From Tetrapyrgos nigripes (Eukaryota; Basidiomycota; Agaricomycetes; Agaricales; Campanellaceae): DNA of 64,000 bases. Below are positions 45,301 to 56,784 of this stretch, piece by piece. A program made the position numbers and the translations under genes. The stretch is taken from positions 1 to 64,000 of the forward strand of contig JAACJM010000288.1 of the NCBI GenBank assembly GCA_013368315.1, given 5' to 3'. A model generated the notes under the pieces. That model was not told the origin of the DNA. It did no database searches and worked only from the letters and a program-made list of their open reading frames with translations. Each line of letters opens with the position of its first letter. The first letter of the stretch is position 1.

Positions 45301-45635
45301 GTTGCCTCATGCCCGATTCTTTTCGAGCTGCGGAATCACGTATTTATCATCAATACAACGCTAGAATTATCACGGGTTTTCGATGGGCGTTTAAGGTGTC
45401 CACATAGATGACTCAGCTGCGACGTAGACGTCGCTCTTTCCCCCTCCCATCTTCGAGCTCATATATCCTTCCGTTGGCTATAATACGCTTTGGTGTATTG
45501 CGTGCGGCATAACGAGCGACAGAAGGAGCTAAACTATAATCATCACTTTCCGAAACCCCTTCCCGAACTTCTATCTTGTCACGCTACCGATACTCCCTCC
45601 TACGATAGCTGTGAAACCGCTTCCTACTCGTGATC
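42331..45635. other. Intergenic, no intact gene
   Basis: Near 42435 the + strand reads ILSRDEWER before a stop, another possible decayed DUF6699 helix. Bases 44300-45300 are pyrimidine-rich on + and produce long Ser/Leu/Phe frames (for example 44347-44787) that I judge compositional. They may include the leader of the gene at 45636. Confidence 0.35.
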
Positions 45636-48267
45636 ATGGGCCCAAAGCCAAAGCCAAAGCCGAGCAAGCCAAAAGATGATAAACCGCCCACTCCGCCTCC
45701 CATGCTCGGTATGTTGAGCTCAACCTCTCATGCAATTACTGACTTCTATTGGATATCCTCAGGCGTCGAGTTCATATACGAAGATACGCACCTGAAGTCC
45801 AGAACTGTCAAGCTGTACAAGAAAGGAAACTCAGATACGGTCGACATTGGTTGGAAACTATTTGATCCCAATGCGAAGACTATGAGTGAAAAGCACGGCC
45901 GATTACACTTTGAGAAGTCAAAGGTAAGTGTAAATGTGGCCTATTTACAATTCTCAACCCTCACGCAGTACTTAGGCTTATATATCCGACCTAGGATCCA
46001 AGAAGGGAACCTGGGTACAGTCGAAAAGGGGATCTCTAGTGAAAGAAGTGAAGCATGAGCTCAAAGAGGGCGATAGGATTGTTTTTGGGGCAAAAGAAGA
46101 TAAGGGTATATCTGAGGTGCGTTTTCATCTTCTAGAGTAATACATACACTACTCAACGTCTCATATCTACATAGGATCCTCAAGCGCTTCGTGTCAAGGT
46201 CAAGTTCATTCGAGAATCGACCCCCAAAAGTCCCAAGTCTCCTCCCGTTAACAAATCAGACAGCAATACGCTTACTGTGAAGGAGAAAAGCACTAAATCC
46301 AGAGCTCCCACTCCCGAAATGACTCTCAAACCTCCCCTGAGAATAATCATCGCCGGACGAGGAGCTTAGAATCTGCCTCGAAGCCACCGGAAATCATTCC
46401 TTCCGACAATCGAAAATCCCAATATAAGGTGCTCCTTCTGTCCTACTACCTGATTTATCTACAGACTGAATATCTCTCAGATCCCAAGTACGACATTGGA
46501 AACTCAGATCAAGATTCCATGGGCAGATACCTTCAGACTCGGATTCGGTATTAACGCGCTCACAGGAGACTTCATTCCTCGGACCGCTCTACGCCCAGGA
46601 TGGAAGTCACGAAAGTCATCGAATTCCGGTAGATCGCAAATGGTGGTCAAGCGTCTTCAGTGGCGAGAGGTTGGGGAACTTCAAGACGATTTCGAGCTCG
46701 AAGTCGGTGGGACTGTCAACGTGCTGTGTCCAGTCGGAGCCAACGTCAGAGTTGCTTCGATACTGACCGAGAACGCATCTAAATCCACGCTACTCATACA
46801 ATGCAAGGTGTATCACGACTTTGAACCCGAGTGGATTCCGGACAGTGTCGAGTTGAAGGAGGGATTAGAGAAACTTTCAGATAAGGAGTTCAGGGAGACA
46901 TACGGCGATTATTACATTGCAGGGTGTCAGAAAGCATATGTCTGCCGGATGATCGTAGTTTGCAGGTGAGTAGAAGCATTAGTATTACTATTGAAGCAGG
47001 TATTGATATATTATCTGTACAGAGTCAACGAGGAGACTGTGACATCATCCCATGAGACTGAAGCGAAGGCTTTTGTCGAGAATGCCTTCAAAGGAGGAAT
47101 GAAGTTTACCGATATGGAGAAAACGTCCTCCACATTTTCTCTCTTGAATGTGGTCATAGATGCCCATGGTTGTTCAGTCGATCCCAACAAAGTCTTTAGC
47201 GTCACCGAAGCGAAAGATCAACTGGATAATCTCATAGCAAAGGCGACTGGTGCTCCTCGAATTGCACTATTGTATCATTATAGGTATTCTATTCTGATAC
47301 ATCCTAAGAACTCCAAACTAATCTCATCCCATATGTTCTTAGCACTCTGCAATCTTCCCAGCTCTCTCCACGGCTCAACGTACGTCTAGACATGTTCAAG
47401 AAAGCTCACACCATGAGGGGCATGTACGCATATCTCAAGGCATGTCTACTTCATCCTGCTTTGGCAAAGTTTCCGGGCGACGTACGAAAGATCCAGTCCA
47501 CCCTCACCAAATTCGAAAGCCAAAGGAAAGAATTGGTACCTATTCTTTATGATGAACAGAGAACAAAGACATCATTGAAGAAGATCGACACATTGACGCA
47601 AGATCTCGTAACCTCAAAGGAGAAGGCAGACTCGGTTATGCATAGGTTTACCTTGATCAGTCTTGTCAAGGAGATGAACAAGGACATTGTTCAATGCTCC
47701 TTTGCCGAGAATGATCACGACATGTATCGTTGGACTTGTGGTATGACTGGTGGGAAGAAGAAGGCCGCATTGAAGGAATACAGCCTCGTATTGCTTGAAT
47801 CCGCGGGATACAAAGCCTATGAACTCGAATGGTGGTCTCCTTGGACGAGTGGAACAGGAGCACTGCGAGTCATCCTCGGATCTCGTTCACAAGAAACCCT
47901 TTCCTTCCTTACGAAAAGCTCAGCAGATTGCATACGACTCCCTCCCATCCCGAATTCCCCTACAAATGCAGCTAAACTTCAGAAAGTCGGCCGGAAATCT
48001 TTAGCAGATACACCACAAGATCCATCAGCTTTCACTTTCTGCCTTGGGAATCATGAACCAGTCCTTATTCTTGGATGGTCACTTTCGTGCTTCAACTGGC
48101 CGAGTCGAAAGCCAGACCCAGTGATCGAAGCAGACCACCCTCATAACTTCATTCTATCAGATCATTTGAACCTTTTAATTGACAATTTGGAGCGTGCGCG
48201 TTGGCATTGCAAGGTTACCTTCGTGATCAAGTCATCTCACAACTTCCCCGACCTACTGCAGGATTGA
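45636..48267 (+). CDS. FHA-like domain protein with long uncharacterised C-terminus
   Basis: Exons 45636-45708, 45763-45923, 46003-46116, 46175-46246, 46303-46428, 46481-46965, 47023-47283 and 47343-48267 join in frame and encode 738 residues. Residues 1-25 are a KPKP/PPP leader. Residues about 30-107 look like a forkhead-associated phosphothreonine-binding domain, with SEKHG at 66-70 (the S-x-x-H signature) and LKEGDRIVFG at 98-107. A Ser/Pro linker follows to about 182. From 183 onward a large domain carries GFGINALTGDF, then YGDYYIAG at 323-330, then three long helical regions to the end. YGDYYIAG recalls the YGTHY signature of MACPF/perforin-fold proteins, but that is weak. The intron at 46247-46302 has a poor donor (GTTAAC) and is inferred because it joins two open frames in phase; without it the frame stops at 46369. 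Confidence 0.62.
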
Positions 48268-48759
48268 TAGCATACCCCTGGACCGAGTCGTTATATCTTC
48301 ATATCTATATCAAACCATCGTATTAACGTTGTACATTATATTCTTTGCTGATAGCTGCCGAGACAGGACATTGGCATTGAGATACAACAGTAAATTGTTA
48401 AGATACCTACTGCATGGAAGGATAGATGAAGCAGGAAGCTATGTATAATATTGGACGCTAAGTATAATAAAGTCACTACTTAGCAGAGTCTCTCCTGATA
48501 TACAGCTTCCACAGGGACATATAAATAAAGATGCAAGGCATTCTTGAGGGGAAAATCAAACCAAAAAACATAGTCATTGAACAGATTGGGATATGAACCT
48601 CAATATTATATCTCCCTTGTCTACAGACGGTCCAACCTCTAGGTAGGTATTTATCTTCAGAGAGAGGAATGGTCAGAGCAAGTCGGGGAAGGACAAACAA
48701 AATGTACAAGATAGAAGACACACCTCAAAGGACGAGATCATCAGGAAAATAGCAATTTA
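48268..48759. other. 3' flank of the FHA-like gene, no gene seen
   Basis: AT-rich DNA that probably includes the 3' untranslated region and polyadenylation site. Only one 81-codon minus frame is present, without recognised features. Confidence 0.4.
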
Positions 48760-48819
48760 CTGGCGGCCGCTTGTAGGTACTTGTACAGGTCGCAAGTCCG
48801 CAAGGCTACGAAATTTTTC

Positions 48820-49190
48820 CGCAAGTCCGGAGATATTTTTATGGCAGTAATACTGTCCAGAAAATCAAATTTTACAGGTTTGGTTTGAGGCAGAAATTTT
48901 ACAAGTTTGAAAGTCCTGACAATGCTTGAGATTTCACACAAGTGCACATCCAGTGTCCAAAATTTTACAAGTTGTCAGTGGCATCAATTTTTTTTGCAGG
49001 TCAACTCTAGGTTTGGAGTCAACTTTTTTTGCAGGTTCAACTCTCCGAGAACTGGCCTGAATTTAACAAGTTCACACATGTGAACAATCACGGAAAATTT
49101 CCACAAGTGACTGGGAGTACATCACTTTGGCTGGGACTTTTTACACAGGTTCCTACCTGGTACCTTTCGTGAATTTTGGCAGGTTGATAC
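48820..49190. repeat. Array of about twelve TTTTnCAAGT/CAGGT motifs
   Basis: Within 370 bases the pattern of a T-run followed by (A/C/G)CA(A/G)GT recurs near 48823, 48869, 48895, 48931, 48961, 48987, 49020, 49059, 49096, 49136 and 49171. Examples are AATTTTACAGGTTT, AATTTTACAAGTTT and AACTTTTTTTGCAGGTTCAA. Spacing is roughly 25-40 bases and all copies point the same way. It lies just beyond the 3' end of the copia element. Confidence 0.6.
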
Positions 49191-49199
49191 CATGGACAT

Positions 49200-49653
49200 G
49201 GTCAAAGGCTCAGCCTCATACTTGTGTCCTATGTAGATCAGTGATACATAGGTAGTACTTTGTATACTACCAGCAGAGATATCCAATTGGACTGATATAA
49301 CTGTCCTTGTTCTCAGGATGATATCTATGCAAATGCTATGAGAATAAATAGATATGAGGACACTTGTTAAACAAGTGAGGTGATGAATACTATTGCGGCT
49401 CTAGAGGTATAGACAGTGAACTACCAAGTATTTATACTGTTAGCTACTGTGGCTGCACGAGTCTGTAAATATAACACAGTGGAGAAAAGCTGATATCAGT
49501 TTGGAGTCAACAATGTAAGAGATGGTGTAAGTATGGAGTATAACAGAAAGTAGGTGGTGCATATGTGGATACAAGTGGATCATGTATACTAATGAAGTGG
49601 AGAGAAAGATAAGATTGTTTGTTGTAAGTATAGGTCAATACAAAATTCCAACA
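49200..49653 (-). repeat. 3' LTR of the Ty1/copia element (outer limit not fixed)
   Basis: On the minus strand a purine-rich tract (GGTTTGAGGAGGAG) is directly followed by TGTTGGAATTTTGTATTG, a typical copia LTR start, which sets the inner edge at 49653. A TATA-like AGTATAAATA on the minus strand sits near 49428-49437. The outer end and any target duplication could not be located, and no 5' LTR partner is present in the window. Confidence 0.55.
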
Positions 49654-49740
49654 CTCCTCCTCAAACCTCTGTGAGTCCCATAGACAAAGTGAAGTGTTTG
49701 GCTTTAAGAGATGGTAAAGCCTTGGTGAAAATGTCAGCGA

Positions 49741-50010
49741 TCATTTTGTTGGTAGGGCAATATGAATGTCAAATTTTGCCTTCAATGACGTAGCAAATAA
49801 AGTGATAACAGATGTCAATATGTTTGGTGTGAGCATGATAACATTCATCCTTAGTGAGTGCGATTGCCAATTGGTTGTCTGAATGAATAAGAATAGGATC
49901 AGTGAATAATGTCCATCTGCTTTCCATAAGTTAGCCAATGATCCTTTGTTGATTTAAGATAAGCAAATATGCGTCGTAAAGTGTTCCAGTGTGTGATGCC
50001 TGGATTATGA
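49741..50010 (-). pseudogene. copia RNase H remnant
   Basis: A short frame with TNWQSHSLRMNVIMLTPNI and LKAKFDIHIALPTK corresponds to the region around the DNQSAI...KFDIHY segment of copia RNase H, with catalytic residues lost. It follows the reverse transcriptase in the normal order. Confidence 0.6.
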
Positions 50011-50015
50011 GTGAA

Positions 50016-50860
50016 TCAGGTGAGTTGTGAGACTGGATAGGCGAGATCTGGGTGTGTAGCATGACATAGATATTGTAAAGCACCTAAAGCTTCTTGATAT
50101 GGTTTGTCATGCATCTGGCCAATTTCCTTGATGGTAGTAGGACTTTGTGATGTCAATAAGCGAGTATGTGGATTGAATGGTATAGAGACAGGTTTGGTGT
50201 CAGTGAAACCATAACGTGTGATGATGGAGTCGATGTAGGATTGTTGTGACATTTGGAATGTATGTTCCTGCCTATTCCTGCATATCTCAGTTCCGAACAT
50301 CCAATGTAACTCTCCTGCATCTGTAACTTCTACCTTCTCTTTAATCTTCTTTAACTTCTCCATATCTGCCATAGTATTGGTAACCAATGTCATGTCATCA
50401 ACATGAATGAATAGAATGATGAATGGATTAAGTTGGTAAAAGATGGCATGATTGAAGTTAGAGCGTGTGAGTCTGATTTCCTTCATGATTTGGCAAAATC
50501 GTAGATACCAACAGCATCCAGCTTGTTTGAGTCTGTAGAGAGCTAATTGAAGACAGAGTACTTGACCAGGTTTGACACCTGTCATCTTGATGCCGGGGGA
50601 TGGTTTCATGAATATGTTTTCATTGGGATCAGTTTTGCTGTAAAGGTATGCTGATTTGACATCCATTTGGTGAACTTCCATGTTACAATATGCTGCAATG
50701 GATAAAATGATGCGTCCTGATGTCATCTTGGCAACTGATGCGAATGTTTCATCTGGGAAGTAGTCGACTTCCAGGATTTGGTTTTATCCATGCACAACAA
50801 GTTGTGCTCGATGTTCCTTGACCTTTCCATGTTTGTCCTTCTTTGTCCTATAAACCCATT
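50016..50860 (-). pseudogene. copia reverse transcriptase, partly intact
   Basis: The frame from 50726 to 50016 has 236 codons, preceded by a readable VDYFPDETFASVAKM segment and a TAA near 50787. It contains VHQMDVKSAYLYS, the LYRLKQAG segment and the catalytic box FIHVDDM, where copia elements usually have YVDDM. The segment up to AYPVSQLT matches the connection region. Synthesis of cDNA would have been its role; the stops and frameshifts make it inactive. Confidence 0.8.
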
Positions 50861-51066
50861 TTCCAGTAAGAATGTTGGCGTCTGATGGTGCGTAAACTGG
50901 AATGAATGTTCCTCGTTCCTTATGCCTTCTCATCTCCATTGGGGCCAATTTGGTTGATGTTTTGCTTCTGCAACTGATAGTGGGTCATAAGCTTCAAGTT
51001 CAGATGTAACCTGAGCAAGACTAGCAGTAAGCAAATTGGCTGATTCTACTCCTCCTGTCTTCTTCA

Positions 51067-52239
51067 TCATAGATCTGGTAATAGGTCTTCTGCCTGTGAC
51101 AATTTCAGGTGGAATGATGATCTCAGGTGTGATGGGCTTGGTGATTTTGATAATGGGATCAACTGTATCCAACTCAGGGACCTTTTGTTCCAAATGAAAT
51201 CATTATCCTCCTCCTCACTGAGTTGGATTGGTTGATTTGTGAATTCAACAGTGATAAATTTCTTCTTCAGCCAATAGATATAATAACCCTGGGATTCCTT
51301 CTCTGGTCCTAACCAACGTCGTTCAACTGCCTGATCTTCCAATTTGTTGGGTTTTGGAGTGCATTTGATGTAAACGATAGAGCCAAATGGGTGAAGATTG
51401 GAGATGTCTGGGATAGTTCTGAATTGTTTCTCATAGGGAGTCTTCATGTCGATAGCTTTGTGGGGGGTGTGATTCCTGATGTAGGTTGCATAGAGCATTG
51501 CCATGCCCCATAACCATTTTGGTAAACCTGATGAGATGAGCATAGCTTGGACAGTGTTGAGAAGTGTACAATGACTTCTTTCTGCAATACTGTTCTGTTC
51601 TGAAGTATCGTGTACTGTGAGTTTTCTCTCTGTTCCCTATCCTTCCAAATACTTCATAAATTCTCCTCCTAGAAATTCTCCTCCTTGATCCAACTGTAGG
51701 ATTTTGATGATAATGTTGAATTGGGTTTTGAGGGTGGTCTGGAAGATGATGTATTAGGTGAATGATTCATCTTTCAAGCGCAGTAGAGGGGTTTCTAGCC
51801 AGTATGTGGCATTGTTAATAAGCATGAGTGAATACTCCTGATGATTGATGGTTCTAACTGATGCTGGTCCCCAAATGTCCATGTGCATCCTGTCTCCAAA
51901 GTTCTTGGCATGTGGAGTAAGACGTAATTTTGGGATAGCAAGTCGAGCTCCTTTAGCACACATGCATACAATGCATTCAATCTGCTCCATTCTGTTCAGA
52001 TCAAGACATAGTCCTTTAACTTCATTGTGTTCGGTAGCGCAATGGGCTTCATATAAGGATAGGGTGTGATTGGTGACAGAATAAGCATTTTCATGTTCAA
52101 TGATTTGGTAAAGCCCATGTACTTTTGGAATGTGAGTGACATTATGACCTTGTTTAGAGATAACCATAATCCCTCCTTCGATATGAATGATGTATCCTGC
52201 ATCATCCAATTTGCCTAGTGATACTAGTGTGTTGGGCAT
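51067..52239 (-). pseudogene. copia integrase, interrupted
   Basis: Two frames, 52239-51754 and 51543-51067, are separated by a stop TAA after DESFT and by a TAG. The pre-integrase part retains CVCMCAKGARL but not a full HHCC zinc finger. The core contains the three acidic sites in MHMDIWGP, LQLDQGGEF and SIAERSHC, so the DDE triad is still visible. The C-terminal part has the WLGPEKESQGYYIYW segment. Confidence 0.75.
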
Positions 52240-52362
52240 GTCTGGACAGTAGAGAGTGTTGTGTAGAGGTAAGAAGTGGGGTTTCTCCTTTGTATCAACT
52301 GTCTCGATGTGTAGAGTGCCTTTCCCTTGGGATGTGAATGTATTGGAGTTAGCGGCTTGGAT

Positions 52363-52692
52363 TCAACGAGTGGGAATAGTTTGATAGTTTCGTAATTGAT
52401 CTCGGAGTGGGGACATGTGGGATGAGCATCCAGAGTCAAATAGAATTGGTGGAATATGTTCTGATGCTATGAAAGCTGCTTCTTCAGTTATGTCAGAGCA
52501 GTCGATAGTGGGGTGATCAATAGAATCTTTGATCTCTGGAATTTCAATGGCCATCCAGCTTCCTTTATCTTCTTTGTTCTTTTCTCTGGCACTACTCACT
52601 GTATCCCTTCCTTTTCCATTCCTTTGTTGTCTATTCTCCCCATTATTTCTGTCTTCTCTATAATTCCTATCATCTTGGTGTGCTGCATGCAC
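52363..52692 (-). pseudogene. copia protease region
   Basis: The segment IPPILFDSGCSSHMSP contains the aspartic protease motif DSG. It is frameshifted relative to the upstream zinc-knuckle frame. Confidence 0.7.
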
Positions 52693-53054
52693 TTAGATAG
52701 ACAATTCTTGGAGAAATGACCAAGTTCTCCACAATTATAATAGCTGGGTTCTTCCCTTGTTTGGTTGTTGCCTTGCCAATTTCCTCCTGCTCCACCTTGG
52801 CCTCTTCCTCTAAAATTTCCTTGACCTCTGAATGATGATCCTCCTTGGCCTCCTCTGCTATTTCCTCTACCTCTTCCTCCTCTTCCCCTGAATCTGCCAT
52901 GCCCTCTGCCTTGGAAGTTGTCATTGGAGTAGTTCACAGATTCTTGTAATTTGTTGGAGCTAGAAGCAAAGTTCTTGCCTTGAGCTTCTGCGTGAATTGC
53001 TGCGATCAACATTTCTGGTGTCAACTTGCTTGGTTCTTCTCTGTAAACAGTGAT
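52596..53054 (-). pseudogene. copia gag, C-terminal part with zinc knuckle
   Basis: Begins in KLTPEMLIAAIHAEAQG, continues through an RGRG-rich stretch and ends with a CCHC-like knuckle (YYNCGELGHFSKNCL; the first Cys has become Tyr). It is separated from the N-terminal gag part by the inserted solo LTR. Confidence 0.7.
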
Positions 53055-53059
53055 GAGGG

Positions 53060-53830
53060 TGTTAAGATACGTACAAAGCTGGTATTAGATAGTAATAGGA
53101 ATACTAAGTAACCCAACTAAAAGATACATATACTTAGATCAGAGGGGCAAGACCGCTTAGCAGCTCAATGGCTATTACACAAATAGGGGTGATTGGTGGC
53201 GTTCGAGTTAAAAAGCTTATTGGTAAGCTGGGAATACAGTCGTTGATTCGCTGGCGAGTTCTTTGGTTCGAGGGTTAATATAGAAGTGATTTCGGTATAT
53301 AGAAGTAGCGTAGTTTATCAAACAATGATAAGTGGTGTGTCGACTCCTCAACGGCCCCGCTAATAGTCAGATAGAGACAAGTATACTGTATAATCGCAGT
53401 ATATTCAAATAAGTACATAGTTAGACAAAATAGTGGACTGGAGACTTAAGGTCTCCAGTGAGTATTTATACCTAAAAATTTGTATTAACTGAAGGGCAGT
53501 GTACTGCTCATAGCTTTGCTACTGCCTTTCCTCACATAACCTATCCTATCGGGTTTCTCCTAAACATTTCGTCAACACATCATTTTATGGTCTTGTCCCC
53601 CGTATTCCTACTCCTATTGTTCGCTTCGGAAAGATCCATACATCCGAGGCTGTTCCTTCATGGCAGTGTGGTATTTGACCCATCATTATTAGTATTTACC
53701 TGATCATTGGTATTGTTTGTCCCATCTTTGGTTGGGGCTGTTCGTTTGGTCGAGGCTGTGATCTGGTTCCTTGTTACTTGGTCACCTGTCTCCTTCATCG
53801 TCGCGTTGGGAGATTGTTTGGTTCCTAACA
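53060..53830. mobile_element. Solo LTR, 771 bp, inserted in copia gag with 5-bp duplication
   Basis: The ends are TGTTAAGATA...GGTTCCTAACA, so TGTTA and TAACA form the terminal inverted repeat. GAGGG flanks both sides exactly (53055-53059 and 53831-53835). Removing it rejoins the gag frame at the Val-Lys-Ala-Leu / Ile-Thr-Val-Tyr junction. Orientation is uncertain. Confidence 0.85.
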
Positions 53831-53835
53831 GAGGG

Positions 53836-54069
53836 CTTTGACAGTGGCTTGATACATATTGGGAGTAGAAGAGATGATGGCCAATTTGAATTGGGAATCA
53901 GGGATGGAAACTCCACGTTTGGCTAGTTCGTCCATGATAGTAATGAGATTGTTGAGGTGTTTACCAACTTTAGCTGGGTTGGTGCATGTGAGGGAGAAGA
54001 CTTGCTTTTCCAAGCTGGCTTCAGTGAGGGGGTCCTTTGCATCATAATCCTGCTTCAATGCATCCCACG
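53836..54069 (-). pseudogene. copia gag, N-terminal part
   Basis: Reads WDALKQDYDAKDPLTEASLE and continues with a segment containing GKHLNNLITIMDELAKRG, characteristic of the copia gag (UBN2-like) core. It is cut on its upstream side by the gypsy LTR. Confidence 0.75.
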
Positions 54070-54074
54070 AGTCC

Positions 54075-54544
54075 TGTCACAAAGAGGCAAGCGCTTAGAT
54101 AGCAATAACGAGGAGCTAGGGGCTTGACTCGACTAACAAGCAACAGTAAGAACTAGAACTGGTCCCAACGACGAAGAATGTATTAAATACCTAACAAGCA
54201 ACAGTAAGAACTAGAACTATAGTGCTCGTTAGCAAAGGTGACAGAGACTATAACAAAGGGGAATACACACCTGGTCCCAACGACGAAGAGGTCAAGATGG
54301 GAAACCAGGTGTCAGGCTACAAGGTATATATGTAAAGGGAAAGCTGTGGAGTAAAGCTGTAACGAAAGCTGTACGAGCGGCTATACGCTAAGCCGTATCG
54401 GAGAAATGAAAGGTCCGGTACGTAGCATGTGGAACATGAGTCATAAGGTGAGTCATAAGGTGTAAAGGTCCAAGGAGTGGTATGGAGATCCGCGGATGCG
54501 GAGATAGAAGGAAATAAATAGTACCAAATATAGACTTCATGACA
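54075..54544 (-). repeat. 3' LTR of the Ty3/gypsy element (470 bp)
   Basis: On the + strand it runs from TGTCACAAAGAGG to CTTCATGACA and is paired with the copy at 60715-61168. It is preceded on the minus strand by a polypurine tract (AGGAGGGGGGG). Two internal copies of TAACAAGCAACAGTAAGAAC are present in each LTR. Confidence 0.9.
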
Positions 54545-54556
54545 TTACCCCCCCTC

Positions 54557-55405
54557 CTAAACTTCATTGTCCTCGATGAATACTTTTGGAAGCCACTCGG
54601 TCCACTGTTTCTTCCATTGATCGCGGATTCGGGTGTCCAGCCCCTGTTGCCCCGGCCAGTAGTCGGGTAAGTTTGGCCGCGGGTCTGGAGACCACCATCT
54701 GGTGATGTTGGCTGTAGTCCCCCAACCCGATCCATCCCCCCAACCTGGTGCATTCCATCCACCGTCATCATCCTCAATCTCTTGAGCAATGTGCGCCCCC
54801 CATACTGTGCTGGTTCCCCATCCAAGATTCCCTCTGTGCTCTACCCAGAGGGATGTTTGATGAGCAACACATCTCGCTCCATGCCCGACTCCTAGTATAC
54901 ACTGGCTGTTCGTATCATCCTTTCCCCTCCATGTGCAGCGTTTGCAACTGTCATGTGGTCCTTGATGGTGTTTGGCCAGTCGACATTGTCGGCCTGAGCA
55001 TCGTCCTCTGTTGGTTGGTTGAACGATTGGCGAGTGTTGTGTAGTGGGGGCAGTGGTGGTAGTAGACATAGTGGTGGGTGGGTACGAGTGATTGTTGGCT
55101 TGGTAGGATGTGGTTGAACTCTGTGAATTCTGCTTCCTTGTTCTGGGATGGCCTGCTTTTATAGATGTAGTTGGTGCTGACGTGTCGTTCGGCGCGTTGC
55201 CTGCAAGCAGCCGGTGATAGTAGACGCCGTTCCTCACTAAATCCTCGTTGCCTCGGGCTGCTTTTTGTGGAATGCAGTGATTTTCCGCTTCGCATTTTTT
55301 GAGGTTCGGAGCTGGTTCCCATGAGTTGTGGCCGTCGTCATACCCTTTCCACTTGACAAGGTATTCCATTCGCCTCCATCGTACTCTGCTATCCAGGAGA
55401 GTGTC
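54557..55405 (-). pseudogene. gypsy chromodomain and Cys/His-rich C-terminal extension
   Basis: The chromodomain reads through MEYLVKWKGYDD and HNSWEP, with the aromatic cage positions Y, W and W kept. Chromodomains of chromoviruses bind modified histone H3 and direct integration to heterochromatin. About 100 residues further on a segment has the pattern C-x4-C ... H ... C-x2-C-x11-C-x5-H-x3-C-x2-H, suggesting a zinc-binding module. A Gly/Trp-rich tail follows. This frame is separated from the integrase frame by a one-base shift near 55430. Confidence 0.75.
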
Positions 55406-56784
55406 TACCTCATACTCAGGCTCGTCCTCCCTTCGAGGTATACTGGTTCTGGCTCTTCGGGTAAGAGTCCGTTCACCATGTTACCCTTGTAGGGGTACAG
55501 TTTGCCGACATGGAATACCAGATGTAGGCGACTCAGGGATTCGGGAAGGTCTAACCGATAGTCCAAGTCGCTGATCTTCTCCAAGATCGCGTATGGGCCT
55601 AGCTGTCGGTCACCCAACTTGTCGCTCGAGAGCTTCAAGTCGATGTCTTCTGCGCTCAGCCAGACGTAGTCTCCGACCTTGAACTGATGCCCTTTCCACT
55701 TCCCTCCCTCATATCCCTCTTTCATGCGCTGTTTAGCCAGATGTAACACTGCTCCAGCGTCTTTCCGCACTTCTCTCAGAATCTTTAGGCGGTCTTCTAC
55801 ATCTGGAATGCCTGTGCGACGTCCTACTGGTATGTTGAACAGGGGGATGTAGCCATAGGTCACCTCGAAGGGGGCCATGTTGTGTGCGGAGTGTGTACGG
55901 GAGTTCAGAACGAATTCGGCCATGGGAAGGTGTTCTACCCAGTCATCCTGTCTATGGTTTGTGTAGAGACGCAGGTACTTTTCGACCTCTTGGTTTGCTC
56001 GTTCTGTCTGCCCGTTCGTCTGGGGTCGGTAACCTGAGGAGAGGCTCGATTTGATCCCGAGTCAGTCCAAGAGAGAGCGCATGGCTTGGGCGACGAACTG
56101 TGGGCCACGGTCTGATACAAAACAGAGTGGGAGACCGTGTAGGCGGAAGATTTCTTGGTAGTATAAATCAGCGACTTCAGCAGCGGTGATGTTAGACGTG
56201 CAGGGAAGGGTATGGACTTGTTTTCCATAGAGATCTGTACAGACCAGGATTGCGTCATAACCCTGTGAAGGTGGCAACTGCGTGATGAGGTCGACTCTGA
56301 CTTCCTCCCAGAGTCCTAAGGGCACATCCAATGGTTGGATCACTGCTTGTGGGTGACATTGTAGCTTCTTCCTGGCACATTGATTGTATCCTTCCACGTA
56401 CTTCTCTATGAAAGAGCGAATGGTGGGCCACCAGAAGTGTGAGGTTACCAAGTTGAGTGTCCCGTGTAGTCCTGGGTGTCCTGCTGACAGTTCATTGTGA
56501 CACTGCTCCACTATCGCTTTCCACAGCTCTTCATTTGGAGGGACGTAGACTCGACCCTTGTGATACACTAGCCTGTTATCCTCTTCCCATTTGGGTAACC
56601 CATTTGCCAGTCGCTGCAGTCCATCCTTTTCCAGCTGTTTTAGTCCCTTTAGGACTTCTACTTCTCTTCCCAATGCCTGTCGGATTCGTTCTTCTAGGGG
56701 GTTGACTAGGGTAGTAGCAGCAAGTCTCATGAAATGCTCTGGCTTGAGTACTGTGGTTTCTAGATTGTCTTCTCGGTCTGTCAC
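55405..56784 (-). pseudogene. gypsy integrase
   Basis: The zinc-binding part reads CHNELSAGHPGLHG ... EGYNQCARKK, where the first Cys of the usual CxxC has become Tyr. The core includes VDLITQLP, TDLYGKQVHTLP and FVSDRGPQF, giving the first two acidic residues. A TGA at 56062-56064 follows SLLD and precedes LGIKSSLSSGYRPQ, and the ERANQEVEK glutamate follows. The C-terminal part runs through FKVGDYVWLS and GPYAILEKI. Confidence 0.85.

Larger units (their letters stand above)
49654..54069 (-). mobile_element. Ty1/copia retrotransposon, decayed, 5' end missing
   Basis: On the minus strand the order is gag, protease, integrase, reverse transcriptase, RNase H, the Pseudoviridae-type order. Several frameshifts and stops (TAA and TAG as well as TGA) break the polyprotein. 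A 771-bp solo LTR of another element is inserted in gag. The 5' LTR and the first part of gag are missing: the gag reading ends where the Ty3/gypsy LTR begins at 54075. Confidence 0.85.
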
